Below, one piece after another: positions 33,887 through 44,105 of a stretch of DNA of 64,000 nt. The DNA lies in assembly GCF_000166395.1 (NCBI RefSeq), contig NC_014655.1, positions 558,001-622,000 of the forward strand, read 5' to 3'. This stretch comes from Leadbetterella byssophila DSM 17132. Its GTDB lineage: Bacteria > Bacteroidota > Bacteroidia > Cytophagales > Spirosomataceae. The first letter of the stretch is position 1. Each line of letters starts with the position of its first letter. A program made the position numbers and the translations under genes. The notes below the pieces were generated by a model. It did no database searches. It worked only from the letters and a program-made list of their open reading frames with translations, and was not told the origin of the DNA.

Positions 33887-34597
33887 TTAATCGTTACTAA
33901 CCAAGTGCTGTAAATCGGGGTCGTTCTTAATCCGCTCCATTTCGTTTTCAACAATATGCAGAATATCTGATTTTATCTGACGGTAATTGTTCTCAATATC
34001 TCGTTTCATATTGTCCACTCCGTTTTCGTCTGTAAATGATAATATCTGCGGTATTTGCTGATAGACTTTGGTTTCGGCGGCTACCTTTTCATTATCGACC
34101 ACGATTTCAGTGTGAAATATCTTTTGTTCGATACGTTCGTCAAAGTTATCCGATACTGAGCCCACAAACATACCCTGCGTTAAGGTTGAAATTTTGGAAG
34201 CCGGAATAAGGCTGTCTAATTGTGTCGAAATAGAAGTCGATTTATCGTTACGGTTTATGGTCATACTTTGGCGTTTCTGCAATACTTTACCAAAACGTTC
34301 CGATAAACTCTTTGCAGTTTCTCCAACAACCTGACCAGAAAAAATATTCCCAACGGTATTCTGAATAACCTTAGCTTCTTTGTCGCCATAATCGCGTATC
34401 AATTGAGAGTAATCCTGAAAGCCTAAACAAACGGCTACCTTATTACTTCTAGCAGTAGCTATCAAGTTGTCCAAACCTCGAAAGTAGATGGTGGGTAATT
34501 CATCTATAATAACCGAACTTTTGAGTTGTCCTTTCTTATTGATGAGTTTTACAATTCGAGAATTGTATAAGCCTAAAGCTGCGGAATAGATGTTCTT
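33887..34597 (-). pseudogene. TraG/MobC-type conjugative coupling protein, C-terminal fragment
   Basis: The frame is open from about 34597 and reads KNIYSAALGLYNSRIVKLIN, then Walker B SSVIIDELPTIYF, then GLDNLIATARSNKVAVCLGFQDYSQL and a helical C-terminus. The Walker A and membrane regions of this VirD4-like ATPase are missing because the sequence breaks at about 34597. The tracked 195-residue frame (from 34474) is only part of it. It is the broken right end of the conjugative element that carried the metal genes. Confidence 0.8.
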
Positions 34598-34600
34598 CTA

Positions 34601-34792
34601 TTGCAGCCATTACCAAATATAGATTCTTACATTTCTGAGTTATTACAGAGTAGTCCTGCACTTTTAGATTTCTCTAAATGGGGAATTTACCTTCCTGAGA
34701 AATACAAAATTGCTCTCCTAAAAAGTAGATATTTTGATATTGAGCAGACAAGAGAGTTGTTAGGTAATCTCCGCCTGATTAATAATCAATAA
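34601..34792 (+). pseudogene. Unrecognised C-terminal gene fragment at the island edge
   Basis: The frame LQPLPNIDSYISELLQSSPALLDF ... LLGNLRLINNQ is open from the junction at about 34597. It has no ATG and starts where the conjugation gene is cut, so it looks like the tail of a host gene in which the element inserted. I do not recognise the family. Confidence 0.35.
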
Positions 34793-34943
34793 TACAAAAT
34801 GTAGATAAAACGTACTTTTGACGTTTCTACAATTCCGACAGATTTAAATTCCGGCATTTCGATTCTGTAAAAGGAGTGTTTTGTTAGTAGTATCTTATTT
34901 GTTTATTGACCAAATGTTTGATAATGAGATAGAATAGTAGATT

Positions 34944-35356
34944 ATGAAACGATTCACAGTATTCATAATTTTAGTATCTTGCAGTAGTATACTTTAATCA
35001 AGTCAGTATTTCTATTAAGATGAAATAAGCTAAAAGAATGTAGTTATTACACCATTATGAAACCAGATAGGATGTCTTCAGGCAGTTACTTGTATTATGA
35101 TTTTTATTATGATTCTAGAAAATATTCGTGGAGCACAACTATTGGGTCTGAGGATGTAGGAATATTCCATACAATAGAAAGTGTGATGAGTGAAAAATAT
35201 TGGATACAGGTGCACTGCACAGATTATAAAACACATAGGATTTTGTGAAAGATTCCTGTACCCGACACCTTAAAGCATATACCTCCAAAGGGCTGGAAGA
35301 AGATGCCATATGGTTTAAAAGAAGAATCAGTCTGGTTTAAACGGTGGAGAAAGTGA
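34944..35356 (+). pseudogene. Degenerate small lipoprotein gene
   Basis: A signal-like start MKRFTVFIILVSCSSI at 34944 ends in a stop after IL. A second piece (35057-35248) reads SGSYLYYDFYYDSRKYSWSTTIGSEDVGIF ... YWIQVHCTDYKTHRIL, and a third in another frame reads KIPVPDTLKHIPPKGWKKMPYGL up to 35356. Together they outline one lipoprotein broken by at least two changes, of a type seen beside RHS toxin genes. Confidence 0.45.
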
Positions 35357-35388
35357 CTTTGATTCTTTGGGGAGTAAGGCTGAACGGT

Positions 35389-36057
35389 ATGGGCACTGTG
35401 AATGCTTTCCAGAACCGGTTTGAGTTGCAAGGGAAAGAAGTGACCTGAATAGGGTTAACTTTGGAGCGGTGGTGCATTATCCGAGGATAGGACGGTGAGA
35501 CAGAAGTGACCCGATAGCAGAAAAGTATTATCCATATTCTACATTAGAGTATACGTTAAATAACCCAATTAATAGGATTGAACCGGACGGAAATGAAGTG
35601 TTTGATTGGATTAAAAATAAAGAGACCAATTAATACATCTGGGACAGTAATGTTACAAGTGCAGCTAATACTCCTGAAATTTTGAATATGTTGGGAATTC
35701 TGTCAGCGATGTTCAGAAGGACTATGAAAAGGTTAACCCTGTAGCTGCATTATTTTGCATGAAACCCAGTTTTGGGGAGAACCGAACATTTTTTCCCGGT
35801 GAGATAGCACAAAATACACATAATTGGGTGATAATTGGGAAAGTTCAAGTAATATTTTTGCTTCTGCAACTTATTCTTTAACTAATGCATTTTCTGTAAC
35901 CATACAATCTTTAAATCCTTTTGATAACCAAATAACCAACCTTACAGGCGAAGACTTCGGAGGAGCTGGGAGGGTTACACCCTCTGAAGAAGTGCTGTTA
36001 GATGATTCTGTAACAGAATTTTTCAAGGTCACGAAAAATGTGATTAGGGCTGTATAG
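35389..36057 (+). pseudogene. RHS polymorphic toxin core and C-terminus, degraded
   Basis: Pieces in different frames give the RHS-associated core: AFQNRFELQGKEVT, DPIAEKYYPYSTLEYTLNNP and INRIEPDGNEVFDWIKNKET, the last marking the usual end of the core before a variable toxin tip. The C-terminal frame from 35824 to 36057 reads WESSSNIFASATYSLTNAFSVTIQSLNPFDNQITNLTGEDFGGAGRV. Several stops and shifts between these show it is dead. Confidence 0.65.
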
Positions 36058-36089
36058 ATGCTCATTAATCAAATCAGATTTTTATTAAT

Positions 36090-37556
36090 ATGAAAACAGC
36101 TTATTTATACATCCGTGTAAGCACAGATGAGCAAAAGAGAAGGGGATATTCTTTGCCAGAACAGGAGGATCGCCTTCTTAAGTATTGTGAGTTTAACAAT
36201 ATAGAAGTTAAAGGCATTTTTCGTGAAGACTATTCGGCTAAAACATTTAATAGACCTGAATGGAAAAAGCTAATAACAGTGATTAAAAGTAGATCATCGA
36301 AGGATGATAAGAGTATTCTATTTATTAAGTGGGATCGATTTAGCAGAAACATAGAAAATGCATACGAGATGATAGGTATGCTTCGAAAACACAAGACGAC
36401 AGCGATGGCAATTGATCAGCCCATAGATTTTTCTGTACCGGAAAGTACAGTGATGCTTGCCGTTTATCTTTCAGTACCAGAAGCAGAAAACAGTAGAAGA
36501 GCAATGAATACTGCTAACGGTATTCGTAGAGCAAAACTAATGGGTAGGTATCCCGGAAAAGCTCCTTTAGGCTTCATTAATCTGACAACAGTAGACGGTA
36601 AAAAAGTTATAGTACCCAAACAGCCCGAGGCAGGTATTATTAAATGGGTATTTCATCAGCTTGCAAAGAATATTCATCGGGTCGAGGACGTACGCAGGAT
36701 GGCCGATGACAAGGGCCTGAAATGTTCTCGTTCCTATTTCTTTAAACTTATACGCAATCCTGCCTATTGTGGTCTTATCCCAATAAAGCTCAGCTCTCGT
36801 GAGCAGCACATGGTCAAAGGAATTCATGACCCATTGATCGCTGAGACGTTGTTTTACGAAGTTCAACGCATCATCTTAACGAAAACAAAAACAGTTAGGA
36901 AAACGGACAATCTGAAAGCAACATTTTTTCTGACAGGATTTTTAACATGTCCACTTTGTGGCAGAAAAATGCTGGGAAGCTTTTCTCAAGGTTCAAGAAA
37001 AAAATACCCTTACTACCATTGTAGAGGAAAATGCAAAACAAGAATCAGTGCTTCACTCCTCAATGATAGCTACGAACAGGAGCTTCAGAAATTGGTTCTT
37101 TCAGATAAAGCAGTTGATCTATTCAATTGTGTTTTGGAAGACTGGAATACAAGTACACAAAAGACGGAGTACTTACAGGAAAGACGGCAGGTCGAAAAAA
37201 AACTCAAAGAACAAGAATTGTTCTTTTCCCAAGCTCGAAAGCTATTCGTATCATCTGTTCTAAACCTAGATGATTATAAGGAAATAAAAAAGGAATATCA
37301 TATTAATTCCAAGGGCTTGAGAGGAGAGTTAGAGGATATAAATGTAAAACTAATGAGGATAGATAAACAGCGTCAACAGGTAGGTCAACCAATTGTAAAT
37401 ATACTTCACGGTTTTTCAGAGATGGATGCGACGGACAAAAAGCATCTTGTCGCGCTCATACCACCGATCAAGGTTGATTGTCATACGAAAGCGGTTAGCT
37501 TGGATATATGCAGAGCATTATCAAGGATACTTATACCTGTATACTCAAATATTTAA
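36090..37556 (+). CDS. Large serine recombinase (resolvase/invertase family)
   Basis: 488 residues. The N-terminal catalytic domain (about 1-145) has the active Ser11 in AYLYIRVSTDEQKRRGYSL and downstream KWDRFSRN. A recombinase domain follows (about 165-260), then a zinc-ribbon LTCPLCGRKMLGS ... YYHCRGKCKTRIS (about 290-325), then a coiled coil (about 350-460). It integrates or excises mobile elements. It sits between RHS debris and tRNA-Glu with a 65-codon partner gene immediately behind. Confidence 0.9.
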   Translation: MKTAYLYIRVSTDEQKRRGYSLPEQEDRLLKYCEFNNIEVKGIFREDYSAKTFNRPEWKKLITVIKSRSSKDDKSILFIKWDRFSRNIENAYEMIGMLRKHKTTAMAIDQPIDFSVPESTVMLAVYLSVPEAENSRRAMNTANGIRRAKLMGRYPGKAPLGFINLTTVDGKKVIVPKQPEAGIIKWVFHQLAKNIHRVEDVRRMADDKGLKCSRSYFFKLIRNPAYCGLIPIKLSSREQHMVKGIHDPLIAETLFYEVQRIILTKTKTVRKTDNLKATFFLTGFLTCPLCGRKMLGSFSQGSRKKYPYYHCRGKCKTRISASLLNDSYEQELQKLVLSDKAVDLFNCVLEDWNTSTQKTEYLQERRQVEKKLKEQELFFSQARKLFVSSVLNLDDYKEIKKEYHINSKGLRGELEDINVKLMRIDKQRQQVGQPIVNILHGFSEMDATDKKHLVALIPPIKVDCHTKAVSLDICRALSRILIPVYSNI

Positions 37557-37560
37557 AGAA

Positions 37561-37758
37561 ATGAGTTTTTTAGACAAAAAGGTTTCAACAAAGCGGGCAA
37601 TTGATATCTTAGAAAAGAATGGCACCCAGGTAGATGAAGGTGATGCAGTCATTATATTAGATTTTCTTTATCTAATAGCGAAAAATTCTAACATGTTAGA
37701 GGTAGACCAAAATTCCCCAACCTTAAAGAGAAATCGAACATCAGGGAAAATCCTCTAG
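37561..37758 (+). CDS. Small helical protein paired with the recombinase
   Basis: 65 residues from the ATG at 37561, 4 bases after the recombinase stop: MSFLDKKVSTKRAIDILEKNGTQVDEGDAVIILDFLYLIAKNSN. The DEGDAVIILDFLYLIAKNS segment resembles small helical proteins found beside phage and transposon integrases in Bacteroidota. A longer open frame starts inside the recombinase gene, but this start is better. Confidence 0.6.
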   Translation: MSFLDKKVSTKRAIDILEKNGTQVDEGDAVIILDFLYLIAKNSNMLEVDQNSPTLKRNRTSGKIL

Positions 37759-37882
37759 AGATATCCTAAGGCGTTTTTTTTGACCAATCTAGCTCAAGAG
37801 GGAAAGTTACTGACCTCAGAGATCGAACACCAGATAACCAAGCAATAACCGCCTGGTATATAGACACTTATGTTGAAAAAAT

Positions 37883-37912
37883 AGGGAGACGACTGATAAT
37901 CAGTGTCTCCCT
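37883..37912 (-). terminator. Terminator of tRNA-Glu
   Basis: Stem AGGGAGAC / GTCTCCCT extended by ACTGAT / ATCAGT, then TATTTTTTC on the minus strand, starting 3 bases after the tRNA end. Confidence 0.8.
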
Positions 37913-37915
37913 AAG

Positions 37916-37987
37916 TGACCCTACGGGGAATCGAACCCCGGTTTCATCCGTGAAAGGGACGTGTCCTAACCGCTAGACGATAGGGCC
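37916..37987 (-). tRNA. tRNA-Glu (anticodon TTC)
   Basis: 72-nt cloverleaf on the minus strand. The 7-bp acceptor pairs GGCCCTA with TAGGGTC with one G-U pair. Anticodon loop CTTTCAC gives TTC, the T arm is GGGGTTCGATTCCCC and the discriminator base is A. The 3' CCA is not encoded. It is followed by a rho-independent terminator. Confidence 0.95.
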
Positions 37988-38171
37988 GGCTGGTCCCATA
38001 AATCGAAAATTAGCGTGCTTAAACGGCCTCTTTTTGTTTATGTCACGACCTCGTTTCCGAAATCGTGGTGCAAAAGTAGAAGGCTTTTTCTTTACTTCCA
38101 AATACCCCATAAAAAAAAGTTTAATTATTTATCCACATTGCTAATTTTTGCATTTTTAGCCCTGATCCAAT

Positions 38172-38181
38172 AGTATATTTG
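38172..38181 (+). promoter_or_regulatory. TAnnTTTG promoter -7 box of the glycosyltransferase gene
   Basis: TATATTTG ends 4 bases before the ATG at 38186, so the transcript would be almost leaderless. A TTTG at 38147-38150 may be the -33 element. Confidence 0.3.
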
Positions 38182-38185
38182 CTAC

Positions 38186-39187
38186 ATGCAAATCCTCTTT
38201 TCACTTATTGTTCCCGTTTACAACCGTCCTCAGGAGATTGACGAGCTTCTGGCTTCACTATGTGAGCAAACCGTTAAGCCCTTTGAGGTGGTCATCGTAG
38301 AGGACGGTTCGAACCTCAGATCAGAAGATGTGGTTAAAAGATACCAAGATAAACTTCAGATCACGTATTTCTATAAGTCCAATTCCGGGCCGGGAGATTC
38401 CCGTAATTTTGGAATGAAAAATGCGACAGGAAATTACTTTCTTATCCTGGATTCTGACTGTATTCTTCCTCCTGATTATTTGAAACAGGCACATGCCGCG
38501 TTAGAGAAAGATTATGTAGATTGTTTTGGTGGAGTGGATACCGCACTTGCTACTTTTACTCCTGTTCAGAAGGCAATAAACTTTGCAATGACTTCCGTTT
38601 TAACTACAGGTGGTGTACGAGGTGGTTCAGAAAAGCTAGGGAAATTTCAACCTCGTAGTTTCAATATGGGTTTATCCCGAAAAGCCTTTGATGCTTCGGG
38701 AGGTTTTGGGAGCATACATCCGGGAGAAGATCCGGATCTCAGTTTCAGGCTTTGGAAATTAGGATTTGAAACCCGCTTATTCTCTCAGGTTTCCGTTTAT
38801 CATAAGAGAAGAATCGACTGGGACAAGTTTTATACCCAGGTCAATAAATTTGGAAAGGTGAGACCCATTCTAAATCTTTGGCACCCGGAGTATAAGAAAC
38901 TAACCTACTGGTTTCCTTCATTGTTTCTGATAGGCGGTATAGGGAGCTTTATCTGTGCCTTGGTGGGTTATCCTGTATTTCTCTTGGCTTATCTCCTATA
39001 TTTCTTTGTGTGCTTTGTAATGGCTTCTTTAGAATATAAGAGTATGAGTATAGGTGGAATGGCTTGTAGGGCTGTCTTTACCCAATTTTTGGGGTACGGA
39101 AGTGGATTTCTTTTGTCCTTTTTGAAATTAAAGAAGGAAAGCCCGGAAAAGGCTTTCCCTGAATTATTCTTCAACAAGAGAAGTTAA
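38186..39187 (+). CDS. GT2 family glycosyltransferase with C-terminal membrane segments
   Basis: 333 residues. The N-terminal GT-A domain has [21 protein letters not shown], the VVIVEDGS start of the nucleotide site, the DxD motif in [15 protein letters not shown] and the catalytic [10 protein letters not shown] region. The C-terminal part has two or three membrane helices ([37 protein letters not shown]). It probably adds sugars to a membrane-bound acceptor. It converges with hemL and overlaps its 3' end by 24 bases. Confidence 0.88.
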   Translation: MQILFSLIVPVYNRPQEIDELLASLCEQTVKPFEVVIVEDGSNLRSEDVVKRYQDKLQITYFYKSNSGPGDSRNFGMKNATGNYFLILDSDCILPPDYLKQAHAALEKDYVDCFGGVDTALATFTPVQKAINFAMTSVLTTGGVRGGSEKLGKFQPRSFNMGLSRKAFDASGGFGSIHPGEDPDLSFRLWKLGFETRLFSQVSVYHKRRIDWDKFYTQVNKFGKVRPILNLWHPEYKKLTYWFPSLFLIGGIGSFICALVGYPVFLLAYLLYFFVCFVMASLEYKSMSIGGMACRAVFTQFLGYGSGFLLSFLKLKKESPEKAFPELFFNKRS

Positions 39188-40456
39188 ACTGTAATGGCTT
39201 GCTCTCAAAATCTTGTTCGCTATTCGCTTATCAATTTTCGTAGATAAGAATAAGGATTCGAATTGAGAAGGAGCAAGGTAAACTCCTCTGTTTAGCATCT
39301 GATGAAAGTACTTACTAAAGGCGGGTATGTCAGCAGTCTTTGCTGTTTTGAAGTCTACCACATGTTCAGAGGTAAAGAATAAGCTATACATGGAGCCTAT
39401 CTGATTTACGGTATAGTTTAGTCCTAATTCCTTCACAGATTTTCGTAAACCCTCTGCTATGAAAGCGCCCGTTTCATCCAACTGCGCATAGATTTCCGGA
39501 TGTTTTTTCAGGTGCTTAAGCATGGCCATACCTGCAGACATGGCTATAGGGTTTCCGGATAATGTTCCTGCCTGGTACATGGGACCGGAAGGAGCTACCA
39601 TTTGCATGATTTCCTTCTTTCCTCCATATGCGCCTACCGGCATTCCTCCACCAATGATTTTGCCCATTGTTGTTAAGTCCGGGGTGATGCCAAATCTTTC
39701 TTGGGCTCCGCCTAATGCTAAACGAAATCCTGTCATTACTTCATCAAAGATGAAGACTACACCTTCTTTTGTGCATAAATCTCTCAAGCCCTGGAGGTAG
39801 CCTTCTTTCGGTAGCACACATCCCATATTACCCACTACAGGTTCAATGATCAAGGCGGCTACTTCTCCTTTATGGGTTTCCAATAATCTTTTAACTGCAT
39901 CTAAATCATTATATGGAGCAGTTAAAGTATCCCCCAAGGTGGATGGCGTGATTCCAGGACTATCAGGGACACCAAGGCTCAAAGCGCCACTGCCGGCAGA
40001 TATCAAGAATGCATCTCCATGACCGTGATAGCAACCCTCAAATTTGATGATCTTGTTTTTACCTGTGTAGGCTCTAGCTAAGCGTATGGCAGACATGGTG
40101 GCTTCTGTACCGGAGTTCACCATTCTAACCATTTCCACAGAGGGAACCAAATCGCATATCAATTTGGCCATCTCCACTTCCTTCACCGTAGGTGCACCAA
40201 AGGAAAAGGAGGATTTGATGGCCTTTCTAACGGCGTTTTCCACCGGTTCAAAGGCATGGCCTAGGATCATAGGCCCCCATGATCCAATAAGATCTATGTA
40301 TTTAGTATTGTCCTCATCTGTTAGATAGGCCCCTTTCGCTCTTTTTATAAATCGGGGAGTACCACCCACGGATTTAAATGCCCTAACTGGAGAATTTACG
40401 CCACCTGGTATGTAGTTTACGGCTTCTTGGAAAGCTTTTTCGGATTTCTTAATCAT
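39164..40456 (-). CDS. hemL: Glutamate-1-semialdehyde 2,1-aminomutase
   Basis: 430 residues, full length. This class III PLP enzyme converts glutamate-1-semialdehyde to 5-aminolevulinate, the first committed tetrapyrrole precursor after glutamyl-tRNA reductase. It has the typical start [26 protein letters not shown], phosphate-binding [15 protein letters not shown], and the PLP region [12 protein letters not shown] ... [21 protein letters not shown] with the Schiff-base Lys. Its start overlaps the upstream gene's stop by 4 bases. Confidence 0.95.
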   Translation of the reverse strand: MIKKSEKAFQEAVNYIPGGVNSPVRAFKSVGGTPRFIKRAKGAYLTDEDNTKYIDLIGSWGPMILGHAFEPVENAVRKAIKSSFSFGAPTVKEVEMAKLICDLVPSVEMVRMVNSGTEATMSAIRLARAYTGKNKIIKFEGCYHGHGDAFLISAGSGALSLGVPDSPGITPSTLGDTLTAPYNDLDAVKRLLETHKGEVAALIIEPVVGNMGCVLPKEGYLQGLRDLCTKEGVVFIFDEVMTGFRLALGGAQERFGITPDLTTMGKIIGGGMPVGAYGGKKEIMQMVAPSGPMYQAGTLSGNPIAMSAGMAMLKHLKKHPEIYAQLDETGAFIAEGLRKSVKELGLNYTVNQIGSMYSLFFTSEHVVDFKTAKTADIPAFSKYFHQMLNRGVYLAPSQFESLFLSTKIDKRIANKILRASHYSLTSLVEE

Positions 40457-42078
40457 CTGTATACTTCTTCAAAATTTTGGTCCCTGAATTTGACTATGGG
40501 GACGATATCGTTTTGTTTTACTTTCTTACTAAAATCATATCCTCCTAAAAGGAAATCATCTATATATTCCCCTCTATTCACTTCTCTATCAAAACTGCTC
40601 TTGCCTTTCTTAAGTCTATTCCCGAAATAGTACACAATATCATATCCTAAATAACTATAATAGGAAGGAAGGGCAAAATGTTTATCGAAGTAAGCCTTTT
40701 CAAATTCTTGAACTACTTCTCTATTTCTATTCACAAATTCCGGATAAATCAATGCAACCTTTTCCGTCAATACGCTGGTATTTATCCGGTCCCAACTCAG
40801 TGAGCTTGCAGTCATGATGATCTCACATTCCACCTGATTCATGGCTGCGTTTTGTAGGAATTTCACGCCCAGATTATTATCAGCCGCTAAGAAGAGATGC
40901 CCTTTTTGAGGCTTTAATTTTTGGGTGGTAAATCTTTTAAATTCTAAGACGGTATATCCTCTTTTTTTTGCTTCTCCTGCATATATGGAAGCAAATAGCG
41001 AATCTTTTCTGGAGTCTCCGTAATAAATACTGACTGTTTTGGCCCATCCTTCTTTTGCCGCAAAATCTAAAGCTTTATTTGCCTGCTGTGCATGAGAAGG
41101 CTGTACCAGGAAGGCGTTCTTATGGTCTTTGATCAGGTCTAGGTTATTCGAGGTAGGATGCACCTGTATCAGATTTTTATCCATAATATGTTTTTGAGCC
41201 AAACTATTGGGGGCGGCATAGAGTGGCCCTACAAACAATTGAATCTCTTCAAATCCCGGCTTTTTCTCGGCTAATTTATAGGCATTGGCATCATTTTTAA
41301 TATCAAACGGATGCAAGTAAAGGGCAGTACCTTCATTTCCTAATTTTTCTTGGGCCATTTGCATACCTGCATATAGATCATATATGTACCTATAAGCAGG
41401 TAGGGTAGGGTCTGAGGCTTGGAGTTCAAAAGGAAGTAATAAACCAAAATGAAGGCCCTCAGCTTTCCCTTTTGTAGTAGTTTTAGGTTTCTCCTCTTCA
41501 GATAATTTGAACCTGTTCGTCAGCATGTCAGACATCTCCAGGTCAGCTTTTGTATTGTATCTGTTCGCTTGAATCTTATTTACTAATGCCTTTGCTATTG
41601 GTCGATAATTAGGATACTTAGCATAGAGTTGTTTCAAAGCAGCAATGGTTTTTACATTCTTCATGTGGTCTTCCATTACTTGCAATTTCAAGCCATTGTA
41701 CTTTTCGTTCTCTATTTCATGCAGTGCTTTTAAACCCTCTTCATAGTAGCCGTCTGCCAGGTTATTTTGAGCATATAAGATCCTGGCCTCATCTATTTTA
41801 TCCCAGTTGGGATAGTAGGTGAGCAGATTTCGGTAAAGAATCTTTGCCTGATATTTATTCCCTTTTTTCTCTGCACTTTGGGCAGCATAAAGGAAGGCAT
41901 AGGGAGCTACTTTATTGTCGTAGTTCTTGTTGGTTAAGTTGCTGAATTTAGCTGATGCACCTTCAAAATTGCCTTCTTTGAACAGTGCTACTCCTTCTTT
42001 GTACTGCGACAAATAGTCTATACTTTGAGCCCAAAGTAAGCCCGGAAGAAGTAAAAATGTTAGGAATGCTTTTTTCAT
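40453..42078 (-). CDS. Exported TPR and periplasmic binding protein-like (LppC-like)
   Basis: 541 residues. Signal [18 protein letters not shown], then TPR-type helices (about 20-190: [23 protein letters not shown]). A type 1 periplasmic-binding-protein-like domain follows (about 205-530: [63 protein letters not shown]). The architecture resembles LppC/LpoA, the outer-membrane activators of peptidoglycan synthases. The gene sits in a yidC-hemL operon. The function is inferred. Confidence 0.75.
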   Translation of the reverse strand: MKKAFLTFLLLPGLLWAQSIDYLSQYKEGVALFKEGNFEGASAKFSNLTNKNYDNKVAPYAFLYAAQSAEKKGNKYQAKILYRNLLTYYPNWDKIDEARILYAQNNLADGYYEEGLKALHEIENEKYNGLKLQVMEDHMKNVKTIAALKQLYAKYPNYRPIAKALVNKIQANRYNTKADLEMSDMLTNRFKLSEEEKPKTTTKGKAEGLHFGLLLPFELQASDPTLPAYRYIYDLYAGMQMAQEKLGNEGTALYLHPFDIKNDANAYKLAEKKPGFEEIQLFVGPLYAAPNSLAQKHIMDKNLIQVHPTSNNLDLIKDHKNAFLVQPSHAQQANKALDFAAKEGWAKTVSIYYGDSRKDSLFASIYAGEAKKRGYTVLEFKRFTTQKLKPQKGHLFLAADNNLGVKFLQNAAMNQVECEIIMTASSLSWDRINTSVLTEKVALIYPEFVNRNREVVQEFEKAYFDKHFALPSYYSYLGYDIVYYFGNRLKKGKSSFDREVNRGEYIDDFLLGGYDFSKKVKQNDIVPIVKFRDQNFEEVYR

Positions 42079-42123
42079 TGCTTGTAAATAAATATGGACT
42101 GCATTTGCAGCCCAATTTACGAA

Positions 42124-43959
42124 TTAATTTCTTTTCTTTTGTTGCTTCTTCAGTTCCTCGCTTTTCCTCTTCATTTCTTCCGAGGCCTGCATCTGCTTTT
42201 CTAAGAAGTCCGAGAATTTATTTTTCTTCTGAGGCTTACTGTGGTAGTTCCTCTTGTTATTCTCTAAAATAGATAAGATCTTTTCTTCGTTGACAAAGCG
42301 TTTCACGATTAGCTGCTGAGCTATAGTTACCAGGTTAGATACAAGGTAATAGAAGCTTAAGGCCGCTGGAAAACTATTTAATACAAACATAAACACTACC
42401 GGGAAGATATAGGAGATCTTCTTCATATCCACCGGTCCCGGTTGATCAGGAGTATTTTGATTATTGTAATAGGTAAAGGCCAAACTGGAGATGGTCATTA
42501 ATACCACGAATAAACTGAGGTGGTTTCCTAAAATAGGCATATTGAAACCCCAGCTGATCAAATTATCATAGGTAGATAAGTCTTTTGCCCAAAGGAATTC
42601 TTTCTGGCGGAACATTACTAAGTTCGGGAACAAGAAGAAAACTGACATCAAGATAGGCATTTGAAGCAATAGAGGGATACATCCGCTCAATGGGTTCACG
42701 CCTACTTGCTGGTACAACTTCATGGTCTCCTGTTGTAATTTCACAGGATCATCCCCAACCTTTTCTTTAATGGCGTTGATCTCCGGAGCCAAAACTCTCA
42801 TTTTAGCTGAACTCATGTAGGATTTGTAGATCAAAGGAGTTAGTACTAATTTGATGATCAATACTACAACTATGATCAATAAGCCATAGTTAGATACGAA
42901 GGATTCTACCCAGGTAAATAAAGGAACAAAGATGTAACGGTTAATAGGCTTTACTATATCATAACCTAAGTATAGGTTCTTCTGGAAATCATAACCTACT
43001 GCTTTCAGTTCTTTTAATTCATTTGGCCCAAAGTAGTACTTGAATGAAGTTTTGTTTCCAATGAAATCTGCATAAGCTATCTCCGCTGTAGCCGTTCCTA
43101 TCTTCACCACGCTTTCATCTGCCGTGGGAGTTTCCATGTTGAATTTAGCCTTTTGGAAGAAAGAGTTCTCGAATACTATACCAGAGGTGAAGTATTTCTG
43201 GTGGAAGCTAAACCATTTTACAGGAAGTTCCGCTTCTTCATTTGCATTTGAGGTGCTATTTCCTCCTAAGTCTTCAAAGTTTTCTTCTTTGTCAAAATAA
43301 TTGATTTGAGAGCCTTTTCGGTTTTCATTCAAGTCATTTTCTAGTACTTGGAGGTGGTTTTCCCAATTCAGTACAATGGGAGCATTTCTTACCACTGCTT
43401 CTAATCCTTGGGTGCTGATTCCGTGCTGGATTTCGAATCCTTTATCATTTAAAGTGTAAGTTTTTTGCAAGGTTCCACCTTGGATTTGCGTGCTAAAAAC
43501 CAGGGTCAAAGGTTGACCTTCAGCTACAGTAGCATTTACAGCATCTGTATGGAAGTTCACTTGGCTAAGTTTTAAAGCACCTGTTGCAGTAGGGATTTCA
43601 AAGTCCAAGTTGGATTTTGATCCGTCAAAGATCACCATTTCCGCCTTGTCTTTACCACCTATATAGTCTGCATAGGTTTTATAATCTTTTAAGGCAACTT
43701 GTTTGATGACCCCACCTCTGCTCGAGAAGGTTACTTTGATGTCTTTGTTTTCCACCACAATTTCCTTTTCAGGGGCAGCTGCAGTAGTACTGTCCAGTAT
43801 AGGATTGACTGCCTTTGGGGCGGTTTTAGTAGTTGATGTAACCTCTGTTTTTTCAGGGGTAGTAGGGTTAGACGGCGTATAAAAAATTGAATATGCCGTA
43901 AACATTAGTACCATCAGTAAAAGCCCGATGATATAGTTCTTGTCTATTTTATTCTCCAT
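42124..43959 (-). CDS. yidC: Membrane protein insertase YidC
   Basis: 611 residues. The N-terminal membrane helix (YIIGLLLMVLMFTAYSIFY), large periplasmic beta domain and the conserved C-terminal insertase core are visible: YGLLIIVVVLIIKLVLTPLIYKSYMSSAKM, the coiled KLQQETMKLYQQVGVNPLSGCIPLLLQMPI and two more helices, ending in a basic tail. YidC inserts inner membrane proteins with or without SecYEG. It heads an operon with the LppC-like gene and hemL. Confidence 0.96.
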   Translation of the reverse strand: MENKIDKNYIIGLLLMVLMFTAYSIFYTPSNPTTPEKTEVTSTTKTAPKAVNPILDSTTAAAPEKEIVVENKDIKVTFSSRGGVIKQVALKDYKTYADYIGGKDKAEMVIFDGSKSNLDFEIPTATGALKLSQVNFHTDAVNATVAEGQPLTLVFSTQIQGGTLQKTYTLNDKGFEIQHGISTQGLEAVVRNAPIVLNWENHLQVLENDLNENRKGSQINYFDKEENFEDLGGNSTSNANEEAELPVKWFSFHQKYFTSGIVFENSFFQKAKFNMETPTADESVVKIGTATAEIAYADFIGNKTSFKYYFGPNELKELKAVGYDFQKNLYLGYDIVKPINRYIFVPLFTWVESFVSNYGLLIIVVVLIIKLVLTPLIYKSYMSSAKMRVLAPEINAIKEKVGDDPVKLQQETMKLYQQVGVNPLSGCIPLLLQMPILMSVFFLFPNLVMFRQKEFLWAKDLSTYDNLISWGFNMPILGNHLSLFVVLMTISSLAFTYYNNQNTPDQPGPVDMKKISYIFPVVFMFVLNSFPAALSFYYLVSNLVTIAQQLIVKRFVNEEKILSILENNKRNYHSKPQKKNKFSDFLEKQMQASEEMKRKSEELKKQQKKRN

Positions 43960-44105
43960 TCAGGAATTGGTTAAAATTCGGCGCGAATTTCGTAAAAATT
44001 ATTGATTTAACCGTGGAATTTTGGCATTATATGATTTATAAATTGGATTAGGATTTGAATTTTCATTTTCTTGTGCTTGTTGTCCCTTTAGGATGATACA
44101 TACCA

